Under the pieces are notes generated by a model. It searched no databases. It saw nothing but the letters and a program-made list of their open reading frames with translations, and was not told where the DNA came from. DNA of 64,000 bases. It comes from Branchipolynoe longqiensis (Eukaryota; Annelida; Polychaeta; Phyllodocida; Polynoidae). The DNA is taken from the NCBI GenBank assembly GCA_030323885.1, contig JASIRB010004037.1:1-64000 (forward strand), read 5' to 3'. The translations under genes were made by a program, and so were the position numbers. Of this stretch, positions 20,846-32,312 are shown in pieces (positions within the stretch are counted from its first letter, which is position 1; each line of letters opens with the position of its first letter).

Positions 20846-22438
20846 AGATGTCAATCCCTGGACACATAGCCGTTAGTGAACGTAGTTGACCGTAGGTGAA
20901 CGTATTGGAGGCTAACGTGGGTCAAACGTGGTGTAAGTTTGTAAAGGCCCGGTCACATACACGTTATACCCCTGTCAAACTAAAACGTAACACGCCAGCG
21001 AGTGGGCAACGTAAAAATCACTTATTTATGTTGAGATACATAGAAATTCTCAGCGTTTCAGGGCCAACTTGGACGTGAGTGCAACATAGTGGACGTAGGT
21101 GAAACGTCGATCCAACATAGTGGTAACGCATGTCAACGCATGAGAACATTATAAAAAAATCTCACGGAACGCTTGCAGAATCCGGTTATTCGATTGCCAG
21201 AAGTACCCCTTATAAGTTAAATACGTCAAAACACGGTGGGTATGTCCAAAACTTTTATGAGTGTCAAGGTAACTCAAAGTAGGCCTAACATACCAGTAAC
21301 GTAACCCGACGTACCTCAACGTAATGACCAAAATTCATCTACGTCGGCTCACGTTAGCGAGTTATGTTGTAGTCTGACGGGTATTAGTGGACGTAGTTGA
21401 ACGTAGTGGAGGCTAACGTAGTTGAAAATAGTTGAACGTAGCTGAACGTAGCTAAATGTAGCTGAAAATAGCTGAACATACCAGCATCCGTACTTCTCCG
21501 GCATGCTAACTTGGTAATAACATGGGTGGGCCGTGAGTTCCGATTTAATCTTTGGACATGTTCAAAAGAGCACTACTTGAGAGGCTGAATTTGCATCTGT
21601 GATGCTAACATACTCTAGCATACTCTAGCGTGCTCTAGCATACTCTAGCATGCTCTAGCATGCTCTAGCATACTCTAGGGTACTTGGATGAAGCCCTGGT
21701 CACATAGCTGTTAGTGGACGTAGGTGAACGTAGTGGAGGCTAACATAGTTGAATCTAGTTGAACGTAGTTGAACGTACCGGCATCGTATTTATCCGTACC
21801 ATAATTTATTTATCCATACCATAATGCATTTATCCATACCTTAACGTATTTTTCCATACCAAAACCTGCCGTACCTTAACGTTTAACGTACCTACACCAC
21901 GTTTGACCCACATTAGCCTCCACTACGTTCACCTACATTCAACTCTGTCCACTAAAGTGTATGTGACCCGGGCATTAAACTACGTTGAAATACGTTAAGG
22001 AACGGCACCTTTTGCCACTGGATGATACGGATAAATACGTTACAGTATGGATGCCGGTACATTCAACTACTTTCAACTACGTTAGCCTCACTACGGTCAA
22101 CTACGTCGACTAACAGCTATGTAACCACAGCATGCGCAACGTGGAACAGCCATGGTTTTGTGTGTGTTAAAGTACACTAGATTACACTAGAGTATTGTAG
22201 AGTACGCTATAGTACATTAAGAGATATGTTCTACTACGTTCGAAATTCAGCCGCTAACATACCGCTCTTTTGAACATGTCCAACAATTAAATTGGAGATC
22301 AGGTCTCACCCACATTATTACCAAGTTAACATCAAGGACAAGTACGGATGCGAGCATGTTCAGCTACGTTCAACTATGTTCAACTATTTTCAACTACGTT
22401 TGACTGCATTCGACCACATTCGACCACATTTGACAACG
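20846..22438. mobile_element. Nested palindromic elements, family G
   Basis: A mosaic of inverted segments. Recurrent ends are CCCTGGTCACATAGCTGTTA and GCCCGGTCACATACACGTTA, followed by GTGGACGTAG, GTGAACGTAGTGGAGGCTAAC and complements. One compact unit is 21705-21978. Internal modules include CATACTCTAGCATGCTCTAG repeats (21608-21680) and a TTGAACATGTCCAA block present on both strands at 21555 and 22270. Exact element boundaries cannot be fixed by eye. Confidence 0.6.
20967..21383. mobile_element. Palindromic element family C, copy 2 inside family G
   Basis: Begins TACCCCTGTCAAACTAAAAC and ends GTAGTCTGACGGGTA, with the 3 bp duplication TTA at 20964-20966 and 21384-21386. 417 bp. It interrupts a family G end: GGTCACATACACG before and GTGGACGTAGTTGAACG after. 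Confidence 0.8.
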
Positions 22439-22512
22439 TTTCACTGCGCATACCGGCAAACTCAGTGCATTGTCAATGGCAGTGAGCAATCTTCATACAG
22501 AAAAAGTTAAAA
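22439..22512. repeat. 206 bp satellite, left part split by LINE
   Basis: TTTCACTGCGCATACCGGC..CATTGTCAATGGCAGTGAGC..CAGAAAAAGTTAAA is the first part of the monomer; the remainder (TATCTCTAAAACCACACC) resumes at 28444. Confidence 0.75.
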
Positions 22513-23215
22513 TGGTGGCGATGCAATGGTGGCGACCGTGAGTGGACGTTAATCTTATGTGGACGCTGATTATCGCGAATCCAATATACTAAAGCGTGCA
22601 TAAAAACCAAGACTAAGCGGATTTTCTGCATAAACATCCCAGGATACTATATAAACATCCCAGGATACTACAGGATAGACCTGTGAGGAGGAATATAGTA
22701 AAAACAAAAACAAAACAACCGTGTCGACCGTTAGATATGGCGGGAATCGCCGAAAACGGCGAAAACAAGGCTACGGATTGCCAGGATTTGTATCCTCTGA
22801 TACAACGAATGTACCAGCACTCACAGCTAAGTACCATGGCATATTATCACCCATATACTTTGCTTTACTGTTGAGGTGTGTTTGTGTGTGACTTATAATG
22901 TCTAAATGACTCAAAACCACTGTTGAGTTGAGTGAACTGATAGATTCCCCTATTATCACTCACCAGCTATCACTCACCAGCACACAAATAGTATTTGTAT
23001 ACACTGATTCAATGGCCTGTTCTCTTTTAAACTATGTTTGAGTGAACGCTGTGGCTTGTTGCAGTGAGGTGCAGTACGTCGATTTGTAAAATACGATTTC
23101 AAAATTCAATGTAATACCGCTGATCGCCGGTTTTCGCCGTTTTATGTCCCTACAAATACTCATAACCAAAAAAATTGTTCACTAGAACACTACGACAGAT
23201 AACCAGTCGTTAAAA

Positions 23216-24746
23216 ATGGAGGGAAAGGACGACAAACAGGATAACGAAATGGAAATAACGGAGCATGGAGGTAAGCATATGGAAATAACGGAACACAGAG
23301 ATAAGCATATGGATATGGATGAGATAGTGAGACTGGTAATCCAAACAGTCAAAGAAGAATTAGCGAAGGGGGGCAAAAACAAAAAGGATATAAAAGTAAA
23401 TGACAGAAACGGCACAAATGACAACGGAAATGATGGAAAAAAAATAAACAAAACCAAGGGACAACGACAATGACAATGAATATCAAAACCAACTGCAGGC
23501 ACTACAGGTAGCGTACAACACATTGCAAATAGAATGCATGTGGTACAAATCTGAGTTTGAGAAGCTCAAAGAACAAAAGAACATCACAAATGAAAACAAA
23601 GGTATAAACAATGCCAGGACTGTGCCCACGGACAAAAGCAAGCCACCCACGGATACAGCCCAAACAGAGGCGACAAAAAGTGATGGGAAAAAAATCAGCA
23701 TCATAATACATGGCATCCCGGAAAAAGAAGACGAAAACATGGAGAAAACTGTCACAAACATGCTAAGAGAAGCAGACTGTGACTTTGGCTGGGTGGTAGT
23801 GACCAAAGCCTTCCGTCTAGGAAAGAAAATGAAAAAAGAGGCAACACCAAAAAAAAACACAGACAACAACGAGCAGACCTCAGACAAAAATAAAGACAAG
23901 GAAACCAAAGATACAGAAACCCAAAACACCGAAAAAATCACAAGCAGACCAAGGAGCATCAAAATCCAGCTGGAAAAGGAGTCACACAAAAAAGAACTCT
24001 TCCAGAAAAAAAAAATGCTCCAGTCAAAAAAAAGCTACAGCAAGGTAACAATGAGGCCGGTCAGATCAGAAGCCGAAATGCTAAATGAGAAAACGGTACA
24101 ACAAATGTACACACTTGCAATGGAGAACAAAAACGAAAAAATAAAGTCAATCAAAATGAAAGGATGCAATATAGAGGTAAATTGAAAAATCTATAAGCCC
24201 AACGAATTTGATAAAATAGAAATAGCAGAAATCACGCCAGAGAAGGCAGCAACTAGGGAACACACATGGGGAGTGTCTTTCCAAGGACACAACTCCCCTT
24301 TCAGCAATCTCTACAAGTGTGAAATCACTGGAAAGGATGGTAAAAAATATACATCAGCAGAGCAATACTACAGCTCAATAATGGCAAAATACCATGAGAA
24401 ACACGACATAATGAGAATGATAGACAACACTGAAAATCCATATACGATAAAGGCAATGGCAAAGAAGATATGGAGAACACAGGATTGGTGCAAAACCAAT
24501 GAAAACGTGCTGGAGGAGATCGTCCGCGCAAAATTCACACAAAACGAAAGCCTGAAGGAGAAACTAATAAATGCTCCAGGAAACGCATTCAGGGAATGCA
24601 CAAAATGCCCATACTGGGGCTCAGGTCGGTACCTGGACAGTGCCAGTGAAGGTGAAACAGTAAAACAAGGATATGAAAATAAAATGGGGAACATCCTCCA
24701 AAAAATAAAGGAAAGCCTGTGCAAGGAAGCAAATACAAATAAATAA
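23216..24746 (+). pseudogene. LINE ORF1 protein with C-terminal NADAR domain
   Basis: The start at 23216 follows the leader. An acidic, lysine-rich N-terminus continues after a frameshift in an A run near 23438-23446 into a coiled-coil-like stretch (LQALQVAYNTLQIECMWYK). Next comes an RRM-like ORF1 core: ISIIIHGIPEKEDENMEKTV, VVTKAFRLGKK and RPRSIKIQLEKESHKKELF, as in many LINE nucleic-acid-binding ORF1 proteins. After a single TGA at 24183-24185 the same frame continues for about 185 codons and ends in a NADAR/YbiA-like domain (24273-24746). Its conserved marks are SPFSNLY, TSAEQYYSS, the Trp in TQDWC, VRAKFTQNESLKEKL, YWGSGRYLD and a C-terminal helix. NADAR proteins act on ADP-ribose-type conjugates or riboflavin intermediates; a role in the LINE is unknown. 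The fusion is read directly; function is inference. Confidence 0.82.
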
Positions 24747-25379
24747 ACAAATAAACAAATAAATAAACGAGCAAAAACAAATATGTCATAAGAAAACAAG
24801 AAGTAATTGAAAATGAAGAGCAGGAGAAAGCATAAGAGCTATCCCAGCAGGTAAGGAGGAGGTGCAAAAAACATAGCAACACACAGCTTGCTCCACTTCC
24901 GCCCACACTAGATTAAAAGACAACAAACCGTCAACCCACAAAACAAGGCAAGGAAAGAGAGCGGCACGATATGGCATTGGCATGACGGAAGGTATACACT
25001 ACAATGAGGAATATGCCAGATATGTCAATGCCAGGCTGTCAAAAAGCATCACGGAGAACTGGAAAGAGCACCAGGGCTCCAAAACATAAGTATCACAAAC
25101 TTTGATAAATTTCACTAACCAAACCCTAAATCATAAGTATAATCTGGTACAACTAATACACACTTTAATGTTCATGTCTTCCTCTATGCGCACAGGTAAA
25201 AGTAAAAGTAATGGAGGTATGCATGACTATCTATCAAAAGGGGCCATGTGTGCTGTATGCACCAGCACATACACCCCGAATCCATCAATCACTAAGCCAA
25301 AATAAAATCAAAACAAAATAAAAAACTCGCGAAATCAAGCAACCACTATCCTAAAAATATTATTTAAAGTAAAATAAAT
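24747..25379 (+). other. LINE inter-ORF spacer
   Basis: Non-coding apart from a 35-codon frame at 24982-25089 (begins MTEGIHYNEEYARYV) that could be a detached ORF1 tail. Contains an A/T-rich AAATAAACAAATAAAC stretch. Confidence 0.4.
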
Positions 25380-28064
25380 ATGGTAGAAGAGATTGAATGC
25401 AAACTGGGAAGGGGCACACACTTCGCCCACCTAAACTGCCAGAGTGCATCCAATAAAAATAGACATAATAAAAATGCATCTAAAAAAAGACAATCTAGAT
25501 GTACTAACGTTATCAGAGACATGGTTCACTGACAAACACCAAAACAACACCCTCAATATAGACGGATATAGGCTTGTACATAATGACAGACAGCACATTA
25601 ATGCAATGAACCAAACAAAGAAAGGTGGAGAGGTTGCCATTTACTGCAAAGCCACCAAAAACCTAGACACTGAAAAGCTAAAACCAACAAATCTCTCAAA
25701 TGAGCACATAGAGCTACTATGGTGCCTAATAAAAAATGAAAAGCAAGCAAATGTAGCCATAGCGAGCCTTTATAGGCCACCGGCAGGTGAAATTGAAGTA
25801 TTCCTTGAAGAACTAGAAAAGAGCATAAACACTGTAAAAAAATCAACAAATGCAGAAATCTTTGTGCTAGGGGACTTCAATGTGAATTACAGCAGCAATG
25901 ACAAAAATAAACTAATGCTGCAAACCACCATCAAGATCTTAGGCCTGCAGCAGCTCATCACTGAAAACACAAGGCTAAGCAACGATAGCTCAACAATAGA
26001 CCTAATATTAACCAACTCAAACCATGCCACAAAATGGGGCACTAGAAGCTGGGGTATAAGTGACCACAAACTAGTATATGTAACCAGGAAAAAGCTCAAA
26101 AGCACAAATCACTATGAATACAAAATGGGCAGGTCCCTAAAAAACTACTCAGAAGATACATTAAAAAATCATCTGAACCAAAACATAAACAACATCACAC
26201 AAAACAGAGATGATGTTGATATCTATTGGGACAACATCATCACAGAAATAAGAAAATCAACTGATGAGATGTGTCCCATGAAGAAAATAAAAATACAAAA
26301 AAAACAAGACCCTTGGGTAGACAAAGACCTGCTAACACTCATCACAACCAAAAGTAAACTGGGTGATAAAGCAAAACGCACAGAAACAATAGAAGACAAA
26401 CTGGCCTACCGCATCGCCAGAAACAACTCTCTCAAAGCTGTGAGAACAGCAAAAAAGAAATACATAATAAAGCAGGACAAAGACTGGGGAAGCAACACAA
26501 ACAAATTCTGGAAAAATGTAAACCTATTATTCCCAAAAAATAACAAAGAAGAGCATACAAACTTCCAAGATAACGAAGGGGCAATGCTCACAGACAAAGA
26601 TGCAGCAAACAAACTGAACAGACACTTTGCCACAATAGGGCAAAAGCTGTCAGAAAAATTCAAAAAAAGATGGGAAAACAGATCAGGAACTGTGGAGAAC
26701 GAAATCCCCACCTGCAAAACAGATATGATAGAAGTAAAAAAATTAATAAATGACATAGACACGAATAAACCAAGTGGAATAGATGAAATACCAACCAAAA
26801 TACTGAAAGAGGCACTCCAAGCCATCCCGGCCACCATAGTAGACCTATTCAACATCTCCTTTGAGCAGGGGCGTTTTATCTCAGCCTGGAAAATGGCAAC
26901 CATCACCCCCATTCACAAAGGTGGAGACAAACAAAACATGGGAAAATACAGGCCAATATCAATTCTTCAAACCCCAGGCAAGCTCATTGTAAAAGTGTTA
27001 CATAGTCACATCAATGAACACCTGGAAAAAAACGATATACTAAACGAAAGACAAGGGGGCTTCAGGAAACTGCACTCCACATCAAAAACAATAGCTAACC
27101 TAACAAATGGCATAATGGCATCAATGAACCAAAAACAATTAGTTGGAGCCGCCTTCATTGACTTCAGCAAAGCATTTGACACAGTAGACCACAAAATACT
27201 ACTCTTTATAATCTATATAGACGACCTTGAAAAATGGTTGCAAACTGAATGCCTCCAACTATATGCAGATGACACAGTCATATACGCAAATGGCACCACA
27301 GAAGAGGAGGTAATAACTAAACTAAATAAACTCCTACTAAAACTAGATGAGTGGTGTGAGTCCAACAAAATAACCATCAACACAAGCAAATCAAAAACAG
27401 TACTCTTCTCGCATAAACAAATGCCAGAAAGAAAACTACACTGTAAGTTAGGAAACCAAACACTAGAAAATGTAGACCATTACAAATACCTAGGCCTTGA
27501 GTTGGACAGCCAACTAAACTACAACCTATGTATAAATAAAATTATACAAAAGTAAACCACAAACTGTGGCTATTTGCAAAGCTAAGAGACTACATGACAC
27601 AAGAAATGTCAATAAAAATCTTCAAGGGCATGGTGCTCCCCTATTTTGACTATGGAGATGTAAACTACATGGGTGCGAGAAAAGAACTACTAAAAAAACT
27701 GCAAACACTGCAGAACAGAGCCCTAAAAATCTGTCTAAGAGTAGACAAGCTGCACCCAACCTATGACATACACAAAAGAACCAAAGTGAAACTACTAGAA
27801 AATAGGAGAATAATTCATTTGAAAACATTAGCATATAGCTATAGTCAAAACATTAAACTTCTAACAAAACCACAAAGGGCTACTAGAGCAAATAATGCGC
27901 CACTACTAAAGCAGACCAGAAGCCAAATAAAAGCTCATGAGAGAAGCACGCTGGAAATGGCTGCCAAGGTGTGGAATGCCCAAACGGTAAAGGAACGACA
28001 AATTCCTGACCTAAAAACTTACAAAAAATATCTGTGCAAAATAAGGCTAGGAAACCCCCAGTAA
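25380..28064 (+). pseudogene. LINE ORF2: endonuclease-reverse transcriptase (broken)
   Basis: Encodes the nicking endonuclease and RT that drive target-primed reverse transcription. ATG at 25380; a frameshift in an A run near 25455 precedes the long open stretch 25444-27555. Endonuclease marks are LSETWF, LGDFNVNY and SDHKLVYV. RT marks are RPISILQTPGKL, FRKLHSTS, AFIDFSKAFDTVDH (motif A) and LYADDTVIYANG (YADD). Between motif A and YADD about 170 bp are missing compared with copies 2 and 3. This removes the motif B region that contains GVPQGSVLGPLLF, so this RT cannot be active. A further shift near 27555 separates the C-terminal region (27594-28064), which ends KYLCKIRLGNPQ. Confidence 0.88.
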
Positions 28065-28441
28065 GCTGCACTGCAAAGGGGCATGTGATATGTCACGGCC
28101 CACCAGCGGGATGCCCAATGGAAGGTAACCATGCCAAAAGTAGCCAGATAACACACCACACAGCTACGTACAAGCCTATGATATGTAAATAGGAGTAGGC
28201 TAGTCTAGTAATAAGAGTAGAAAAATAAATACATATATACCAAGAAAATCCAAAAAAACTAACATAGGCTACTAACCATACCAACCAATTATCTATCTGC
28301 TACTGAAATGCAGGCAATCAAATACCTTATCAGCAGCCACTGTGTGGTAAGATAACACCAACACTACAACTGGCCAGCATTGAAAACAAGCCTGGGTACC
28401 CGGGCTTATATGCTATGGACAGTATAAATACAGCCTCAATA

Positions 28442-29420
28442 ATTATCTCTAAAACCACACCACCTAGAAACAAACTGATTGGAATACACATAGAAAGCAT
28501 GTTTAACAAAAAGATTATATTAAATTGATACGGTTAGGGTTCTGGATTTCTATTAATTTTGAATAAAACTGACGTTTTGCACTGTGCGTACCATTTGTTT
28601 GGTGTTGCTTTACGTCCTAGCAACATCTAAGGTCATATCAGGATGGGTACCGACTTGTGACAATGCCCACTCATGGCAACTTTATAGTGCTGCCCCACTG
28701 GGAAATCAGGCCGCCGGCACCATGACCCGATGTCCCACTCAGTCACATTATCCTGACACTGAGCTAACCGGTCGTTGCTCTGTCCTATTAATGCCGAGCG
28801 CCAGGCTAGGAAGCGACAAGTACCAATTTTAAAGTCATTGGTTTGACTCGACCGGGAACCGAGCTCCCGACCTTCCACACGCGAGGCCCACGCTTTACCG
28901 ACTAGACCACCGCACCCTAAGCCACCCCTAAGCCACCCCACCCTCACCCTGCTCTTAACCCACCCCACCAATACGTACCTGCAAACTCAATGCATTGTCA
29001 ATGGCAGTGAGCAATCTGCATACAGAAAAAGTTAAATATCTCTAAAACCACACCACCTAGAAACAAACCGATTGGAATACCCATGGAAAACATGTTTACC
29101 AAAAAGCTTATATTAAATTGATATGGTTAAGGTTCTGGATTTCTATTAATTTTGAATAAAACTGACGTTTTGCATTGCGCGTACCGGCAAACTCAATGCA
29201 TTGTCAATGGCCGTGAGCAATCTTCATACAGAAAAAGTTAAATATCTCTCAAACCACACCACCTAGATACAAACCGCTTGGAACACATATATAGAAAACA
29301 TGTTTAACAAAAAGATTATATTAAATTGATATGGTTAGGGTTCTGCATTTCTATTAAATTTGAATAAAATACACGTTTTGCACTGCACATATCAGCAAAC
29401 TCAATGCATTGTCAATGGGT
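28442..29420. repeat. 206 bp satellite, three monomers, one split by a SINE
   Basis: CATTGTCAATGG occurs at 28993, 29199 and 29407 (spacing 206-208). The first monomer is split: TATCTCTAAAACC..GTGCGTACC ends at 28608 and CGTACCTGCAAACTC resumes near 28973 after a SINE. Confidence 0.88.
28609..28971 (-). mobile_element. SINE family A, copy 7, inserted in satellite
   Basis: Minus-strand full-length copy (TTTACGTCCTAGCAACATC on the left, B-box complement GGGAACCGAGCTCCCGACC and A-box complement ACCGACTAGACCACCGC on the right). A CCACCCCTAAGCCACCCC stretch separates it from the resuming monomer. GTACC is present on both sides and may be the target duplication. Confidence 0.8.
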
Positions 29421-29760
29421 TGTTTACTAGTTGATATCACCACAATGGCCGCGCTTCCAGTTGATGACGTCACGTGAATACCCTACATAAGTTGCTATCC
29501 ACTAAGGAACTAAGCAGTCTAGTAACTTCGCATGGTACTTGTGTCATCCGACCGTGAAGCAATAAAAACGTAAATGAGTTGTTAGTGGTGAGTTATTAGC
29601 TGGCCGGACATTAAATAGTGACATACTGGACATAAATAGTGACACTCGGACATCACCCATCTCGTCCCCACCCCACCCACCCCTAAGCCACCCCTAAGCC
29701 ACCCCTAACCCACTCCTCCCTCACCCTGCTCTTAACCCACCGCACCAATATACTACGTCA
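29421..29760. other. Unassigned spacer
   Basis: Contains repeated CCCCTAAGCCA units near 29680-29700, also found at 28915-28935, and a GACATAAATAGTGACA pair near 29610-29645. No gene. Confidence 0.5.
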
Positions 29761-30345
29761 TACCACCACCACCATCACCACCACCACTACCACCACCACC
29801 ACCACCACCACCATTACCAACACCATCACCAACACCAACACCAACACCAACACCATCAGTACCATCACCACCACTGTCACCATCATCACCATCGCCACCA
29901 CCATTACCATCACCATCACCCATCACCACCACTGCCACCACCACTGCTACCACCATCACCACCACCATCACTACCACCACCACTGCCACCCCCATCCCCA
30001 CCACTGCCACCAACATCACGACCACTGCCACCAACACCACCGTCACCACCAAAACCACCGTCACCACCACCACCACCGTCACCACTACTACTACCACCAC
30101 AACCACAACCACAAACACCACCACCAACAACAACAACACCACCACTACTATCACCGCCACCACCACCACCACCACTTACCACCACCACTTACCACTCACC
30201 ACCACCACTTACCACCACCACTTACCACTCACCATCAACATCATCATCACCACCAGCACCACCACCATCAGCACCACCACCATCATCACCACCACCACCA
30301 TCATTACCACCACCACCATCACCACGAACACCAACACCTCCATCT
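29761..30345. repeat. (CAC/CCA)n trinucleotide array
   Basis: About 580 bp of CAC-dominated trinucleotides with ATC, GCC and AAC variants. The translated open frames (poly-V/G) are compositional. Confidence 0.97.
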
Positions 30346-31492
30346 CACCTCACCGCTTGCACTTCGACTCCCACTTCAGTCCCAATTTTCACTGACACAG
30401 TGACAGAAAATTCACACCCACACAAGCACACACACACACACACAAAATCAGCCTTGCCCTTCCCGCCCCCACCTCGTGCTTACAACCTGCAAATGTGAGA
30501 ATGGTAACAGAGGCTGACAAAAGAAGGACCGCCCTCTCTCCCCTCCCCCTCCCACCCTCCCCGCCCCCAGAGGACCACAAACCGGACTTAGGGTCACTCC
30601 AGCCGACCCCACCCTCACACACCCCCATACACCCCAAACCCACACCCGCCCCATTACCCTGTTCTGGCTCCTCGCTAAAATTAAGAGACCATCACATTTT
30701 GACACCTCCCCTATTTGAAATGGGGCGGCAATTGCCCCTGCCCTACCGGCCAGGTTGGGTGTCACTGTTCCTTTTCCAATTCAATCCCACTCTCAGGGTA
30801 CGTCCATGTCGCCCCCTGCAGTGTGGACCCGTCACACCCCTTACTCCTGCTATTACGGTTTTCTTCCCCCCCCCCCCTTCCCCTCGACCCCCCCCCCCCA
30901 CATTAACATCCATAATGGCCGCTCCCGCGTTGAAGCGCTCGTGCTTGGAGACGCCAAGAACCGGAGAACCGTGACCGTTCTATTAATAGCTAATCCATGA
31001 ATTTGATCAAAGTTAAGTGCAATTTGAACACTCTTAATAAGGAAAGTAAGATCCGCCTACCCAAAATAGGACATTTTTGTGTAATGCTGGGAAACCGTGT
31101 ACAATCAGCACGAATTATTGCGAGAATTGGGTGTACGCTTAATTTGTGACCTTGTTAGAACAGGATGTGATTTGTTAGTAAGCCACTGATCAGAGTGCAC
31201 GGCGCGCCCTCTCGTGACGAACACTCGCCGTTCCCACCAGAGGGCCGTCTAGTGGCGCCCTCTGGGCAGCAGCACACGCACCACAACACGCCACCTCTCG
31301 GGTGTGTAATTAACAATTCGCTAAACAAAACTACAAAGTCAGAAGTATTGTAATATATACCATAAATAAGATACAATATATAATATATGTGTATGCTGTA
31401 TCAGAATGTATGCGAATAAAAATGCTGGCATAAACTAGTGGGATTTAATTAAGCTTCTTGGGTTTTATTAAGTCACTAAGTCAGTTAGGGAG
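30346..31492. other. C-rich and unassigned spacer
   Basis: A pyrimidine/C-rich region (30520-30900, including long C runs) and an AT-rich part. No domain in any frame. Paired CTCF-like motifs are listed separately. Confidence 0.45.
31234..31268. promoter_or_regulatory. Convergent pair of CTCF-like motifs
   Basis: CCACCAGAGGGCCG at 31234-31247 on the plus strand and, on the minus strand, TGCCCAGAGGGCGC at 31255-31268. Both carry the YAGRKGGC core of the bilaterian CTCF motif, and they sit 7 bp apart facing each other. Binding is inferred from sequence only. Confidence 0.35.
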
Positions 31493-31829
31493 CGGGACAT
31501 AGCTCAGGCAGTAGAGTGTCCATCTGTGAAGGTGTCAGCCATCCAATCGATCCTGCTCAGTGGACCCATTTGCAGTTTCGGCTATTTTCTGTTCCGACCA
31601 GTGGTCCACAACTGGTTCATCAAAGGCTGTGGTATGTGATGTCCTGTCTGTGGGAAAGTGCATATATAAAAGACCCCTTGCTGCTTATAGGAAAGAATAG
31701 CCTATGTGGCGGCAGCGGGTTTCCTCCAAAGAAATATGTCAGAATTACCATATGTTTGACGTCCAATAGCCGATGATATGAAAATCTATGTGCTCTAGAT
31801 GTGTCATTAAATAAAACAAGCTATTTTTT
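31493..31829 (+). mobile_element. Molluscan tRNA-derived SINE with conserved central domain
   Basis: Head GACATAGCTCAGGCAGTAGA (A-box) with a weak B-box region. The strongly conserved centre reads GTATGTGATGTCCTGTCTGT, then GGGAAAGTGCATATATAAAAG and ACCCCTTGCTGCTTATAGG. The 3' part is TTTGACGTCCAATAGCCGAT..GTGTCATTAAATAAAACAAG. I recognise this from memory as a SINE type widespread in molluscs (a Meta-type central domain); the exact family name would need a library search. It is the best taxonomic clue in the window. Confidence 0.75.
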
Positions 31830-32183
31830 TCGACTAATTCAGTTGGATCTTTAGAACCAACACAAGTAAATTTTTTCCCTGTGAATGAATATGTTTGGTG
31901 AATTGCTAGTTAACCACCTAACTCAGTAACTGAGTAAGCTTGTGCGCACGTGTGAGATTGGTCCATCATAAATACCCACTTTGTGTTCATTTTCTTTTAA
32001 TATCGCTCAGGCTGTCCACTCAAACCGTGCTATATTGAGTTATAACTTATATATTATGTTCGTCGGGACGCAATGTGCATGTTGTACTTTGAGCATAGTC
32101 TTGCATTGTGTTGAAGTTTTGCTGTGTTTTAGGGGGTACGGGGATGATGTATTCATGGTGACACAGTCAGACGTGTGTTGGTG

Positions 32184-32188
<5 letters not shown>
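31830..32188. other. Unassigned spacer
   Basis: AT-rich; no gene or recognised repeat. Confidence 0.5.
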
Positions 32189-32226
<38 letters not shown>

Positions 32227-32239
32227 TATTATATATATT
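32189..32239. repeat. (TA)n microsatellite at the DIRS-IV end
   Basis: TA tract immediately next to the outer split repeat of the minus-strand YR element. Confidence 0.95.
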
Positions 32240-32312
32240 CTTACGGACAGACAACAACACACTGATATTAGTTGGATGAGAATATTTCTGGCTGAACCTC
32301 GAAAGGCCCCTC
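32240..32312 (-). repeat. Split direct repeat, outer copy
   Basis: CTTACGGACAGACAACAACA..ATTAGTTGGATGAGAATATT..GGCTGAACCTCGAAAGGCCC; repeated in the same orientation at 32552-32624 with about 10% differences. Paired direct repeats downstream of a recombinase gene are the signature of PAT/Ngaro-type split repeats. Confidence 0.75.

Larger units (their letters stand above)
22513..28441 (+). mobile_element. LINE copy 1, near full length, NADAR-bearing
   Basis: A non-LTR retrotransposon of about 5.9 kb: 5' leader (22513-23215), ORF1 (RRM-like plus NADAR), 633 bp spacer, ORF2 (apurinic-type endonuclease plus RT), and a 3' UTR ending CAGTATAAATACAGCCTCAATAA. The 3' end is defined by copy 2, where the same sequence is followed by a poly-A tail. 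Both outer edges lie inside one satellite monomer, which dates the LINE as younger than the satellite. No RNase H domain is visible. ORF2 resembles the CR1/L2/jockey group; I cannot assign a clade. The leader includes a small frame starting at the ATG at 22736 with unknown product. Confidence 0.85.

Noticed and set aside
22736..22875. Short frame starting MAGIAENGENKATD as a host first exon
   Set aside because: No convincing donor site follows, and it lies within the inferred LINE leader; kept only as a remark.
29753..30188. Poly-valine or poly-glycine open frames
   Set aside because: They arise from the CAC trinucleotide array.
30495..30974. 159-codon proline-rich frame
   Set aside because: C-rich composition explains it; no domain or start context.
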